A DNA stretch of 64,000 nt. Source: Tricholoma matsutake. Its lineage: Eukaryota; Basidiomycota; Agaricomycetes; Agaricales; Tricholomataceae. Position numbers and translations under genes: made by a program. The notes under the pieces were generated by a model. The model ran no database searches. It worked only from the letters and a program-made list of their open reading frames with translations, and had not been told where the DNA came from. Within the stretch, counting starts at the first letter, position 1, and each line of letters begins with the position of its first letter. This document shows, one piece after another, positions 22,065 through 32,786 of this stretch. The stretch spans positions 2,294,001 to 2,358,000 of the forward strand of contig AP026546.1 in the NCBI GenBank assembly GCA_026075535.2. Direction: 5' to 3'.

Positions 22065-24013
22065 TTATGTTTGTCCACCCCATCCTGCGGGGGTGTGAGT
22101 ATGACAGCTGCCTCTCACGTACCTCATCATAGCGAGCTTTGATCCAGTCATGGTCAAAGTGATGTCGCCAAAAATTGCATTGTCGATCATCGGATGCGTG
22201 ATTCTTCTGGCAGTTTATACACCTGGCCAGGTGAGGACAAGCAACTCCCTCTGGAGTGGCTGGGACAGGAGGGTTCACCTTGGTGTTACCATTGCAGCAC
22301 CCCACAAGAGCACAATGGTGCTCCTTGTGGTGGGGTCTGGTGCAGATTGGGAATTTCGACTGTGGTGCTCTGCATGCCAGAGTGGGATGACCCCATTTCC
22401 AGCATTGTTGACCTAATGGGAGACCAGGATTAGCCCTGGCTGCCCTCACATAAGCGACATAGCGTCCAAATTGGACACCACACCTGATAAGAGCCTTAGC
22501 TTGTGCACCACTGACTGAGTCAGCAACATTGAGGTAGACGGTGCAAGTGTCTGACATTCTCGAATCATGTACAATCCGTGGGGGAACCTGCAGCACTGTG
22601 AGGTCAGAGATGCCTGACTTCCCAAAGTGGGCAGGCAATGACAACGTCAGCCATGATGGCCTTGTCGTTGGCGATGTAGAGCATGTTGACCAACTTGATG
22701 TATGATGTGGACATGGGTAGCGCTGCATCTATCTGCAGAGCAAAGGGAAATGCCTTGTGGGCAGCCTCCTTGAAGCATCATAAGTTCTCCTCAGAGGCCA
22801 CTACATCTGTAGAAACCGAGATGTTCCCGGCTTGCCTGGAAGCAGACTGGGCCACTAGCTTGGAGTGGTGCAGTGTGAGGGTGATCCTGACATGGTCAAG
22901 GAAGTCTGCTGGGTTCGCTCCCTCCTCTAGGGAGGGGCGAACATGAACCAGGACCTGCCATCTGGATGGTCCATAGACAGTGGGCAAAGGCTTCACAGCC
23001 TTTGGCCTGGAAGGGCTGACATGCAGCTGGATGTCAGCCAGCTTGTCGGTGGGAAGCTCAGGGAATGCCTTGGCAAGTCGCACAAGGCTGTCCATGGATG
23101 TGTTAGGAGCTCGCCCCCCTGGGAAGCGAGCCACCTGAGCAAAGGTCCCCTTGCCCGAGGGCTTGGTTGACCAGTTCATGGGGGGGGGGGGGGGGGGAGG
23201 TCCCCTTCCCCATGACATAGACACACCTCCTGTTGGGGGTTTAGGAAGAGGTCGGGCCCCCTTAGGGCCCCAATTCCTCAAGGACTTGTTGGAGGGACGT
23301 TGAACATCCCAGCCCTCTAGATGGTCCACTCTCGGGACATCATGAGCGTTGTTGGTGACAGTGCCCAACCTAGGTCGTGCACCCCCTCCAGCAATCCTGT
23401 CAATAGCTCTTCAGAGGGTGGTGTTCCCTGAATCGCGAGTGAAGCTGACTGTGGCTGCTGCTTCAAGCACTGCACCCAGCTGTTCAGCAATGGCCTGCCA
23501 TTGTTCAGCAGTTGGTCGTTTGGGTCCTGTCCTGTTCAGGACTATCCAGAACCCAGTGGCATACTCCCCCAAATCACTGGCAAAGGTGGCAGGACCGGCC
23601 CAGTTGTTGTCCTCATCACTTGCCATCACTGTGCCTTGAATAGCAGGTTGGGGGTTGGAAAGCACCATCTCGAAGGCCAGCTGTGAAGCAGGCGTCAAGG
23701 GGGTGGTAGGAGGTGCAGGGGACAATGTCACCCCTCTGGGAGATAGTGCTGGCATGCTAAAATGCTGTGCTTGTGGAGTGATGATGCCTGCCCCAAAGGG
23801 GGAAGGGGTTGGAGAGCTTCTTTTGGTCCTGTGAGGGCCCACTGAGGGAGTGTTCTGTGTGGATCTGCGGCTCCCAGAGGGCCACAGAGAATCAATGGGG
23901 TTGTCGCCAGGAGTTCTGGGTGTACCGGATCTGGAGGGTCTCCCCTTGTCCATCACCATGTCCGATCTCCTCCCTTTTATCATGAAAGAATCTGACATGC
24001 ATTGGTAAGACAC
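22048..24013 (-). pseudogene. LINE ORF1: RNA-binding protein
   Basis: The N-terminal half is Ser/Pro-rich. The middle has a segment resembling an esterase/RRM-like ORF1 core (SRWQVLVHVRPSLEEGANP). The C-terminus has three zinc-knuckle-like motifs: CWKWGHPTLAC with one expected Cys read as Trp, then CTRPHHKEHHC, then CINCQKNHASDDRQC. It would coat the LINE RNA. Frame changes occur near 23390, 22780 and 22630, so at least three lesions are present. A run of 18 G at 23180 (poly-Pro in the protein) is a likely slippage site. The ORF1 end overlaps the ORF2 start by about 17 bp. Confidence 0.75.
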
Positions 24014-24647
24014 TATATAAACTGGATCACTTGGATCATTGACGGATTGAGCTACAGAAGTTGAAAATGGTGTTGACGAAGTTTTTTGTGGCTGTGCACA
24101 TCACGGTAAGAAGTCAAGAAGCAAATAAATTTGATTGTACTGCTTATACCTTGTGTTACAAAAATATTGGGTGCAATTGGACACCATCCAATACATAAAA
24201 ATAACACACATAAACATCTGTACCATGTATCTTGATTAATTTAACACCCCTGAAAAGCTGCAACTACATACTACAACTACAACCTACAACCTACAAACTA
24301 CAACATGTAATACAATGTACTTTCATTTTGGTCATATCTCAGTCAAATCTTGATGAAATCTCTTAAAAATTGGACCAATCAGAGAATTACAATATCCAGC
24401 TCCCTACATAATGACTAAATTGTCCGGGTAATAGTCACCGAGAAACATATGGGCTATATTGGTACAACAAACTTTACAACAGAAAGTCGGTTTGGACTGG
24501 TTTTCATTGGTCCATGGACTGATATGGACCAGTCCTATGCAGTCTGGTTGGGGTCCATTGATATCTGGGTCAGTCCTGCACTGGTTGTCGTTGTGGTTGC
24601 CCCATTTAGACATCAAAAACCAGACTTAACTGGACCTTAAAACACTA

Positions 24648-25127
24648 CTCAGGACTGCCAACTGGATCCTGGCTAACAAGCCATGTGGTCATGTCCTGGC
24701 CTCCATTCCTCAGAACACTGAGGAATTCAATGAATGGTCCCAGTTGGCTCACATCGACGGGAACTACCCATTCTTCAAACCAATGCATGAATACATGCAC
24801 TTCGTTAACAATACCACTCCAGGGGATCATATGCCCCTGATGCTACATGCCCTTGCCAACTGGAGACTACCCAATTGGCTCCCGGTTGAAAGCAGTCAGC
24901 GTGAGGATTATGCCAACTCAATGACCCTCACCACCTGGAGCAGCCATCACTTCAGGACTCCCCTGAAAGTTGGGTGCAGTTCATGCACTGACACCTGTAC
25001 CAGTGACAATATCACCCTGGTACCATGATGGACAAGCAAAAAGTGTAGCTTCCACATGTCAGGGGACAGCTCCTGCTCCGGCAACAGATTCCTTTGGGGC
25101 TGACCCCAAAGATGAAATTCCTTCTAT
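24648..25127 (+). pseudogene. Gag-like gene, part 2 of 3
   Basis: Continues part 1 in frame from 24656 (ANWILANKPCGHVLASIP, then EEFNEWSQLAHIDGNYPFF and MHEYMHFVNN). A TGA at 25026 interrupts, and coding potential passes to another frame near 25040-25127 (GTAPAPATDSFGADPKDE). The CACTA element then cuts it at 25127. The segment resembles proteins repeatedly encoded in Agaricomycete repeat families, but I cannot name a domain. Confidence 0.55.
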
Positions 25128-25562
25128 CACAATGGGCAAGCCTTGAGGCAGTTGATTCATAGTTGATTTGTGTTTGACTTGTGTTTGACTGGTAGTTGTC
25201 ATTTGTAGTGATGTAATATACTTTAGTAATAATAATTCATTTCATGAGTGACATTGACACTGAATGTTTATCATCCAGCTCTTGCCAAGTTCATGCTATA
25301 GTTTTAGCTGAAAACTTTATTCTGTACTTCAATAAACAATTTTATTATTTCTGATCAGAACTACAATACATTGCTGCCAGAGGTGTTGAGGGTGTTGATG
25401 ACTCAACATGGTGAGTTCGGCAGGTTCCGACACATCATGTGATCATGCTTGCAGCAATTTTGAATTCCTTTGTTCTCAATGTGTTTGCGCATACTCATCT
25501 TCTGGCTTTACTGGATACCTGGACTCTTTATTCCATCATCTTCTATTGACTCTGAAACTACA

Positions 25563-27157
25563 ATGGATCCTCATGCGAGTTCTAGTTCAGGGGAGGCTGG
25601 CCCATCTCAGGCTGGACTTGGCAAGCGCAAGCGTTCTCTGAGCAACATGAACCCTGGTTCAAGAGCTTTGCAAGCAAAGAAAGCCCACAAGGCCTTCACA
25701 AAGCAACCCAAGAAGCCCAAGAAGCCCAGTGATTGGCACATGAGAAAAGGAGAGGTACCAAAGGAGGCTGAGAAGACAAAGGTGCACATTCATTGTATTC
25801 AAGCACTTTAAAGTCTAAATCACTTTCAGGCTGCACTTGAGCTTCATCTCCATGTCCTTTGGGGCTTACCACACCAGACTACTGTCCCCCCCAAGGTCAC
25901 AGAAGATGACAAAGTACCCTTCACCCACCACTTTACCTATGAAGCACAGTTGCAGAACTCTGTCACAGCCAGTCTTGACGACAACTCATCTAGCATTCAG
26001 GGCACCCAAATGAAAGTGCACGAGCTCCTTAACTCTATCTCAGACTCAGTTGGGATTATTGCCAACAATATCAAGTGCATTCCAGAATCCCATCTGTTGC
26101 TCATGTTCAGGTCGGTGGCATGCCTTGGGCTTCAACAGTGGGCACCTGATGTCTTGGGTAATGATCTGGAGTCTATGTATAATCTCCTTCATGAGCACAT
26201 TGCCCTCAAGACATTTGAGCAGGTCTTGGGCACATTTGGATACTCTCACATGGGAACGAACCTGTTGTGTGTCAACAATTTGCACTTATGCGTAAACTTT
26301 ATCGAAGCTTAGTTTTCTCGTATATGCATGGTATTGCCAAGTCAGAGGCAAAGAATCCAGGAAGTGTTGTGAAAGCAAAGCAGATGACTGGAGTATGGAA
26401 ACGACGTAGTGTGGTATGTAATTCCTGGAATTCTGTATATGCCATTTGCAGATTGTATTTACTAATAAACCTTGATAGCTCGCTGATGGCAGGATGGATG
26501 TGTTCAGGGCATGTGGTTACAATAAACACATTGTGGCCTTGGCTAGAGAGAATGAGGCCCATTCAGATGATGAGTTGGCTGAAGGGAATGCTGAGTCAGT
26601 TGATGCAGTATACCACATCAAGGAGAAGGAGGGACATTTGACAAAAGTTACTGCATTCTTTAGAATGGCTGATCAAGAGCGCAAGCAGATGAATAGAAGC
26701 AAAAGAAGACACCTTAAGTTGGCCAATCTTTGTTTTTCTTTTTACATTTGACTGATCCTATTTATCTGTAGACTGGAGTGATGCCATGAAGACCCCCCCC
26801 CCATGCCAAAGTTATCTGAGCTCACTGCTCTCCCAAAGAAAGTCCCAATTGATTGGTTTGATCCTATCTATTGGAACAATCTTTCTCTCCGTGAGCATGC
26901 CCAATATGTCAAGAATGGTACTTATGTTGCTCTGCCACCTGCAGAGCTCTGTTCCAGCTGGGATGAGTGTGAGAAATGGAAGAGTATGCCAGAGAAGGAG
27001 TTTATGGCCAAATATGGTGATGAAGTGCAGGCAGAATACAAGCTACCTACGCCAGACAAATTGGAACAACTTGAGCAGCAGGATGATGAGGATGATGAAG
27101 ATGAGCCAGATGTATCAGGTGAGGGGTCAGGAGATGAGGGCTCGGGTGATGAATGAG
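25563..27157 (+). pseudogene. CACTA accessory gene, intron-containing
   Basis: Function unknown; the family recurs next to Tnp2-like transposons in mushrooms. Exon 1 (25563-25781) encodes a Lys-rich tail (KPKKPSDWHMRKGE). An intron at 25782-25829 restores frame into exon 2 (AALELHLHVLWGLP). Further introns are likely at about 26413-26478 and 26715-26772. A frameshift near 26275-26285 moves the frame to MRKLYRSLVFSYM. A C10 tract at 26793-26802 is one base short of joining DAM to the last exon, which carries IDWFDPIYWNNLSLREHAQY and an acidic tail ending at 27157. In plant CACTA elements a second gene encodes a DNA-binding partner of the transposase. That role here is only a suggestion. Confidence 0.65.
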
Positions 27158-27865
27158 ATATGGGTGTTGTTTAATACATATTCTGGTTAATGGTGGTAAT
27201 TGATTTACTTACCTCTTCATATTCATGCTTGCCAAGTCACTTAATGTATTTCAAGTTAATACTATCTTTTCTATTTATCCAAAGCTATTGTTACAATCTG
27301 AGACACATGAGAGACAGATGTAGGGCAAAATGGACATGGAGAAAATCTACAACCTGATGAAAGACAACTGTTGTGATCTGAGATATGTGAGAGACATGGA
27401 TGTAGGGTAAGGCAGATAAAGGGAAAATCTATGACCTGACAAAAGACAACCGCACGAGTAGAGCGCAATATGTGCACAGAGCAAGTGAGCCATGCGGCAA
27501 CATACAAGGGTGGAACAGACTTGGCTTCAGTGAGCTGTGCCTCCCTGCACTTATGTGTGTCCATAATTTTGAGGGGTGTTGTGCATGAGATGAGCAAGCT
27601 AAGAACTAATGCATGGGATTATGAGTTGCAAGTTGGTGTTAATCAAGTGCAATTATCAGACTAAGGTATTACAAACAATACTGTAGACTTAAATATGCAG
27701 AAACAGAACATAGGTAGTATGCTAAAGATAGCACAGAACAGAATAAGGAAGTAGAAGTGGCACAAGATTTCAAGTTGGAAAGAAGTCAGAACAGGAAAAT
27801 GAAGCATAGAATGAAGGCATAATTGTGGTTATAACAGCTATTTACACATTGCCAGGGATGCAAAA
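27158..27865. repeat. Spacer between convergent CACTA genes, one duplicated unit
   Basis: No gene. 27291-27450 holds two copies of an 80-bp unit (AATCTGAGACACATGAGAGA / GATCTGAGATATGTGAGAGA, each followed by GATGTAGGG and GAAAATCTA). The rest is unremarkable and presumably carries the two transcription termini. Confidence 0.6.
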
Positions 27866-30800
27866 TTATTGGCACCCTCTGTTGGGAGCCCAACATACAA
27901 CCAGGACCTTCCTGCCAATACCATAAGTGCCTGCTGGCCGCTGGACAGTTGTGACATGAGTGATAATATGGACAGGCTCAATAATACTAAGGTTGTTAGA
28001 GGGGAGTGCATCAACAATTCGTACCATAAGTCCAGGGTGGTATATGAATGGTGCCTGCCTCTCCTCTTGTGTTGATAGTGATTGATGTGAGCAGACTCTT
28101 ATAAAGGTGTGCATTATTCCCTCCAGCAGAAGTCTCCAAATGTTTTGAATGAATCCTGTATCATGAGCCTGTGTCAATGGATTGTAGAACTTTATAGCAC
28201 TGTTTCCTTTATGTGACTTTTCACAACTGAATGTGCACTCATCATGGTGCACCTGCAAAAGATGCTGGGCTTGTGGAGGGAGAATAATGGCATTTGGCAG
28301 ATGGGGAAGATCAGAGTAAGCTTGGTATGGTCTTCCTGTCTGGTGAAGATAATTAAGCAGATTGTTATAATCTACTTCAAGAAGGCAAGGTACCTTTGCT
28401 AGAATATCTGCCACTTCTGTAGGCTGGAGAGGTACTGGATGGTCATCCATGGCCATGTCTCCTGGCTCAAGAATATCACATAATTCTTTTAAATGATCTT
28501 CACTGTGCAGTAAAGCATCTACACATGCTTGACAACTCATCTGACGAAGCATTGTAAGATCTAAATCCCCTGATCTTGGTATTAGCTATCAATTTTTGAG
28601 CAAAATAATTGAAACACATATGGAGATGATAATTGGTGTTCATTTTTTGCAACTTTCCATTCATTTGTTCACCTGGAAACTGACTAAAAGAAGCCAAAGG
28701 ACCCCAATATTTGAGAAGAGCACTATTATGCATTGCATAATGATGGTTTGGCTTGGATGGACAATGTGGAAAAAGTTGTTGAATAGCAGTTCAATATTGA
28801 ATATAATGCTGAGTATAGGCATCAGCATCAGCATTGGAGGTTTGATATGCAGCTACAATATTTGTTGCTGGAACAACATGATAGAAGCAGTAGAAGTGCT
28901 GGTGGTGAGAATTTGTGGCAGTAGTCATGTACCAGAATTCAGGAATAATGAGGGGAAAGATACATGTGAAGAGGGTGAGATATTCCTGAGCTTTGAGCTT
29001 GCCATGGCTTGATTCACCAAGATTGGTTGGTGGTCTTTGTATCCATGTTGGAAGAGTGATATCATGAATGCAATTTCTTATTGCTTGTAGCTCAGTTTCT
29101 GTGAAGCTAAAAGGCAAAGGGTCAACAGGAATATAGTTATCATCATCATCATCATCATAATTGAAGTCATATGCATAGGGATTTATGTGGCTCTGTGTGG
29201 TGGCTGTAGGTGTTGATGATGAGGATGAGTCTGATAATTCAGAAGAAGATGGTGAGGGAGACATAGGTGGTGGTGTATGATGCATTGCCATTGCAGCCTC
29301 AAGACTATGTTTAGCTGCTTCTTGAAAAAGGTCATCCAATTCTTCAGCAGAATCTGATACATCTGCCTCACTCCACTGCTCATCCTTTCCCACCTCTTTA
29401 ACTTTTTGGCTTTCATCCTCATCCTGTCCAATTTCCCAAAGTGCATGAAGATGATGCTGTAAAACACCCTCAAGCCAGTTATGCATAAAACCTAGTACAA
29501 CATGTTTGACTGGATCCCAATATGGAAGATTATGCAGTGGAGTCCATCACACACCAGTTGGGTTTTGCAGAGCATTTTGACCAGCTTTGGTTGTCTGATG
29601 CAACCATGCTTCTGCCTGTGCTCACACCTGTGCACCATTACGGAGTTCCCAAGATTGAATATTGAGATCCTCTAGCTGATCACTGGTGCAGCAGAAAGAA
29701 CAGAACATTGTAGCACCATGTCCCAAAAAGCCAGTAGCCTTGCGACTTCCCTCAAGATCAGCAATCACAGGTGCAATTTTTGCTTTCACAGAGATGCCAT
29801 CAGGATGTCTAGATGTTGGCAAATTTTGGCCTGGTGCCACACCATACTTGGCAACAGATTTAATAACAGGTTCAAGAAGATGAGAGATGGTTGTGGGGTC
29901 AGGAAGATGGGGAGGAGGTGTGAGACCAACAATAAATGTATTCTCAAATCGATACTGAAGATGAAAAGGTAAGTTCAAGCAATAAAGCAGGATTGCTCCA
30001 CAAGACACTTTTTTGCCTATATATAAAATAAGCTGTGTCACAGTCTATGCAGAATTTGTTAATAACTTACCAGCAATCTTATTGGTATAAGGATTGAACC
30101 AATCAATATAGATTCCAAATATTAGATGATAAGGAGACTGTAAAAAACCCTGCAAGTCATCCCAAGCAGGACTATCCTGGATATCATTCATAGTGGCACC
30201 AAAAGCAGCTGGTATATGGTTTCTGTGGTGGTTGAAAGCCTCATGAAGGCCGCTTCAATGACCTTGGAAGATAAAAAGAACTGAAGCCAAGAATCAAAGG
30301 ATTGTGTAGTGTATAGATGACATGGGACCCATTTAGGCCCATTTGGAGTATTCTGAGTTGTCCAGAGTTTTGTGTTACAGGATTGTGATCTTGGGGATGC
30401 CTTCCACTGACATTGCCAAGGAATAGGATGAGAAAAGAGGGAAAAGCACTTGGGGCAGCATGCTGTCCAAATGATTTCTGGCTCTGAGCAGTGAAGCCGA
30501 TATGCTGTATGGACATCATGAGGAAGTTTGATGTTTGGAAGCTTGACATTGAGTCCAGATGATGAAAGAGCAACCTCGACAATAGAGAGAGTCACAGAAA
30601 TAATAAGTTGAAGTCCTTGTAGAATTTTGTTGGTGATAGAATGACTCACACCAGCTCTATTGTGGAGCCAGATGACAAGGAGGCAGATCATCTTTGTGAT
30701 AAGTACTGTAGAAAAGTTGATATCTGCATAATACTATCAGTCTTGATCTAACAATAACAATGTAGCACTTACCTGTGGGAGAATTAGAAGCTCTAGAACA

Positions 30801-30986
30801 TTTTGGCGATGGGCTTGGGGATGATGATTGCCACTTCCCCTTTGCCAGTTGTGAAACAGGCTGTTTATCCTGTTTCTCATGCTTCAAATGGGTAGAACCA
30901 TCAACATACTGTCCTGGCTGTTCAACACCATTGATGAAGATGGTTTTTGTGCTACAAATTGTGCAGTTACATATGACTGGAGGCAT
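27866..30986 (-). pseudogene. Tnp2-type CACTA transposase
   Basis: Starts at 30986 with a Cys motif (CNCTICSTK). An intron near 30773-30709 (GTAAGT...CTACAG) leads to LLVIWLHNRAGVS, then YIDWFNPYTNKIAG near 30070, characteristic of the Tnp2 family. A second intron at about 30067-30042 precedes KVSCGAILLYCLNLPFHLQ, PTSRHPDGISVKAKIAPVIA and the CSFCC motif. MHNWLEGVLQHHL near 29480 precedes a low-complexity acidic insert (Asp run near 29150). The C-terminal part (VPCLLEVDYNNLLNYL) ends at 27866. Lesions include a frameshift near 30240, a TAG before 29621 and another stop near 28790. It would cut and paste the CACTA element by binding subterminal repeats. Confidence 0.85.
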
Positions 30987-31294
30987 GGTGAACTTGGTGA
31001 AGCCTCAGTGAAGAAAAAGAGGGGAAAGAATGACAGCTGTTTTGGACCATTTTAATAGAAACATCAAAATTGGTTGCTATTGTAACTGATGTACATCCTC
31101 TAACCATCCCATGCAACAGTCTGATGCCTATCACCATAGTCACTATCATGAACCTATTGATTTAAACAGATATTTGTTTGTAAAAGGAAGCATCAATCCA
31201 AGTGCTCAATTTGGTAGGATTATGTAATAAGGTGCAAACTTCAGTCAACCATGAGTCAACTGTGAGTCAACTGCCTCAGAACTTGCCCATTGTG

Positions 31295-32371
31295 TATACC
31301 TTTGGATAGCGGAGGTACTCATTATGCTGGGACTTTACTGACAGACTAGAGAGTGTGGGTGCATCTCACTGTCCCCTGTGCACTGCCAGCTATCCATGCC
31401 GATTGATACAGAAAATGTCACCCTCAAGGGTGTCATTAGACACCTCGCATCAATGGGTGTCTTGGATGAGGTCCAAGAAGGTTCTCACTATGCCATTGGC
31501 TGGCTCATAGCAATGGCGACTGCCCACTCTTCTCAAACAGAAGAGTCTTCTTCTGCCACAGACATTCTGAGGCGTCTGTGGCAAAACCCCAACTCTCATT
31601 CAGAGGATGCCCCTCTGATGTCTGAACCCCAGTGGTGGGTTGCCAGGCCTCATGACATGGCTCTCCATGAGCCATGAAGGAAAAGAAGATGAAGACCCCA
31701 CCATTCCCACCTGGGGTGAAGCTCCTCATTCAGGGCAGTTCTGCCCTGAATCCATAACTTCTACTGTACCATTCTCTGGATTTTCCAGTGGACTTCTGGC
31801 CTCTATGCACGTGAGCACCTCTCGCATGGACAACCCTAACCAGGGTTGGTTTGGTGAAGTTCCCCTTGTCATGAAAGCAACTCAAGGCCAAAAGGAGGCC
31901 TTGAAGAGGGAAAGGCGTATCGCTGCCAGGATATCTCCTAATGGGCACAAGAGACCCTTTAGTGCTACAGTCAAGGTCACACCCTTCAAGCAGCAAAAAG
32001 TCAGAGACCCTAACTGCAAGAATGACAGCACAGATTCTGCCCTAATGACCAATGGTGACACTACCACCATCAAGAAAACCTAATTCGGAGCTGTTCCTCT
32101 TCAGGAAGAGCTTACTGACCATTCCACCCTGGGGAACTCCCCAGAAATATCCACCATACCTTTCCCAACATTACCATCCAATGTTGAGACCTCTTTACTA
32201 CCAACCATACCTGATTACAAGCACAAAGTCTCCCTTCCTCCCACTCTGGAGGATATCAGAATTATGTTGGTTGACCCCAACCCCCCCAAATCATCGTCAA
32301 ACATTGACGATACTCATTTATCATTGTTGCACCTCAACGATACTCACAGCCCCGATGACCCCATAATCTAA
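31295..32371 (+). pseudogene. Gag-like gene, part 3 of 3
   Basis: Joins part 2 across the CACTA insertion (SFGADPKDEIPSI to PLDSGGTHYAG after one TAT copy is removed). Open segments follow at 31378-31677 (ENVTLKGVIRHLASMG) and, in a second frame, 31640-32371, broken only by a TAA at 32081. The last 95 codons (TIPDYKHKVSLPPTLEDIRI) are Pro/Ser/Asp-rich and end at 32369-32371. Frame changes near 31370 and 31650 indicate decay. Total gene length without insertions would be about 2.3 kb. Function not recognised. Confidence 0.5.
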
Positions 32372-32786
32372 GGTCATCTTGTTTTATTATTGAACAAAAA
32401 TTGCCCTATCATCGTGCCCTGACAAAACCCATCCACATGATGAGCCTTCCTTCAAGGTCATCTTCTACACAAAACATTATGCTTCTCCCCTGGACAAAGC
32501 CTAAGGGTGAGGGTGTGGTGACCCAGGGCTTGACCCCATTGTTTATATGTATTATAATTACTTGACATTGGCCTGACTGGTCCCTATATAGGGACCAGTC
32601 TTCTATCTTACATAATAATCATTTTACTACCACTACTTACAAAAACTATATACATTATTCATGTTCCATTGTGTGTGATAGCTAAGAGATCACCCCACAA
32701 CTCACTACACTTGTGCTTCCACACCTAGTCAGCGATCTGCTCTCAAAACTCACTGCCACTGTGAGTTGATACAAGAAATCTGGTGT
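32372..32786. other. Gene-free stretch with a 26-bp palindrome
   Basis: Lies between the gag-like gene and the Plavaka/KDZ-type transposase. It contains GTGGTGACCCAGGGCTTGACC near 32515 and a perfect 26-bp palindrome at 32575-32600 (GACTGGTCCC, TATATA, then its complement). It may be a terminal or promoter part of one of the neighbouring elements. I see no LTR pair for it. Confidence 0.45.
32575..32600. promoter_or_regulatory. Perfect palindrome centred on TATATA
   Basis: Ten-base arms GACTGGTCCC and GGGACCAGTC flank TATATA. It could be a dimeric protein site superimposed on a TATA box, about 190 bp upstream of the first recognisable codons of the transposase gene at 32787, or simply a cruciform-prone element end. 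Function is inferred. Confidence 0.35.

Larger units (their letters stand above)
14407..24129 (-). mobile_element. LINE block with nested insertions
   Basis: A poly(A)-tailed non-LTR retrotransposon on the minus strand. The 5' end is near 24129, upstream of ORF1, and the 3' end is marked by T-rich sequence near 14402-14428. The bases TTTGATT flank both sides (14400-14406 and 24130-24136), a plausible target duplication. The body holds ORF1 (24013-22048) and ORF2 (22064-20002). Below 20002 it is broken by a 2.6-kb insertion and by an LTR (14662-16938). The 3' end sequence (GGGTCAAAAATTTATAACATGG) resembles the ends of the poly(A) copies at 17396 and 19979, so all three look like one family. 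Continuity between 17376 and 14407 is inferred. Confidence 0.6.
14121..24647. mobile_element. hAT-type MITE, copy 1, split by nested insertions
   Basis: Begins TAGTGTTTAAAGGTC at 14121 and ends with the near-inverse GGACCTTAAAACACTA at 24647. Flanks are CCCAGGAC (14113-14120) and CTCAGGAC (24648-24655), an 8-bp target duplication with one mismatch. TAGTG fits the hAT terminal rule YARNG. Only 14121-14399 and 24130-24647 are MITE sequence. The halves match the uninterrupted copy at 15122-15959, and everything between was inserted at a TTTGATT site. No transposase is encoded. Confidence 0.85.
25128..31294. mobile_element. Complete CACTA/Tnp2 transposon
   Basis: Terminal inverted repeats start CACAATGGGCAAG at 25128 and end with its exact complement at 31294. 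The similarity continues inward through TGAGGCAGTTGA and repeated TTGACT motifs. The flanks are TAT on both sides (25125-25127 and 31295-31297), a 3-bp target duplication as expected for CACTA. Two convergent genes lie inside: an accessory gene (+, 25563-27157) and the Tnp2-type transposase (-, 30986-27866). Both contain introns and both carry lesions, so the copy is probably inactive. Confidence 0.88.

Noticed and set aside
23177..23200. G18 run as a regulatory signal
   Set aside because: It encodes a Pro run in LINE ORF1 and is more simply a slippage-prone homopolymer.
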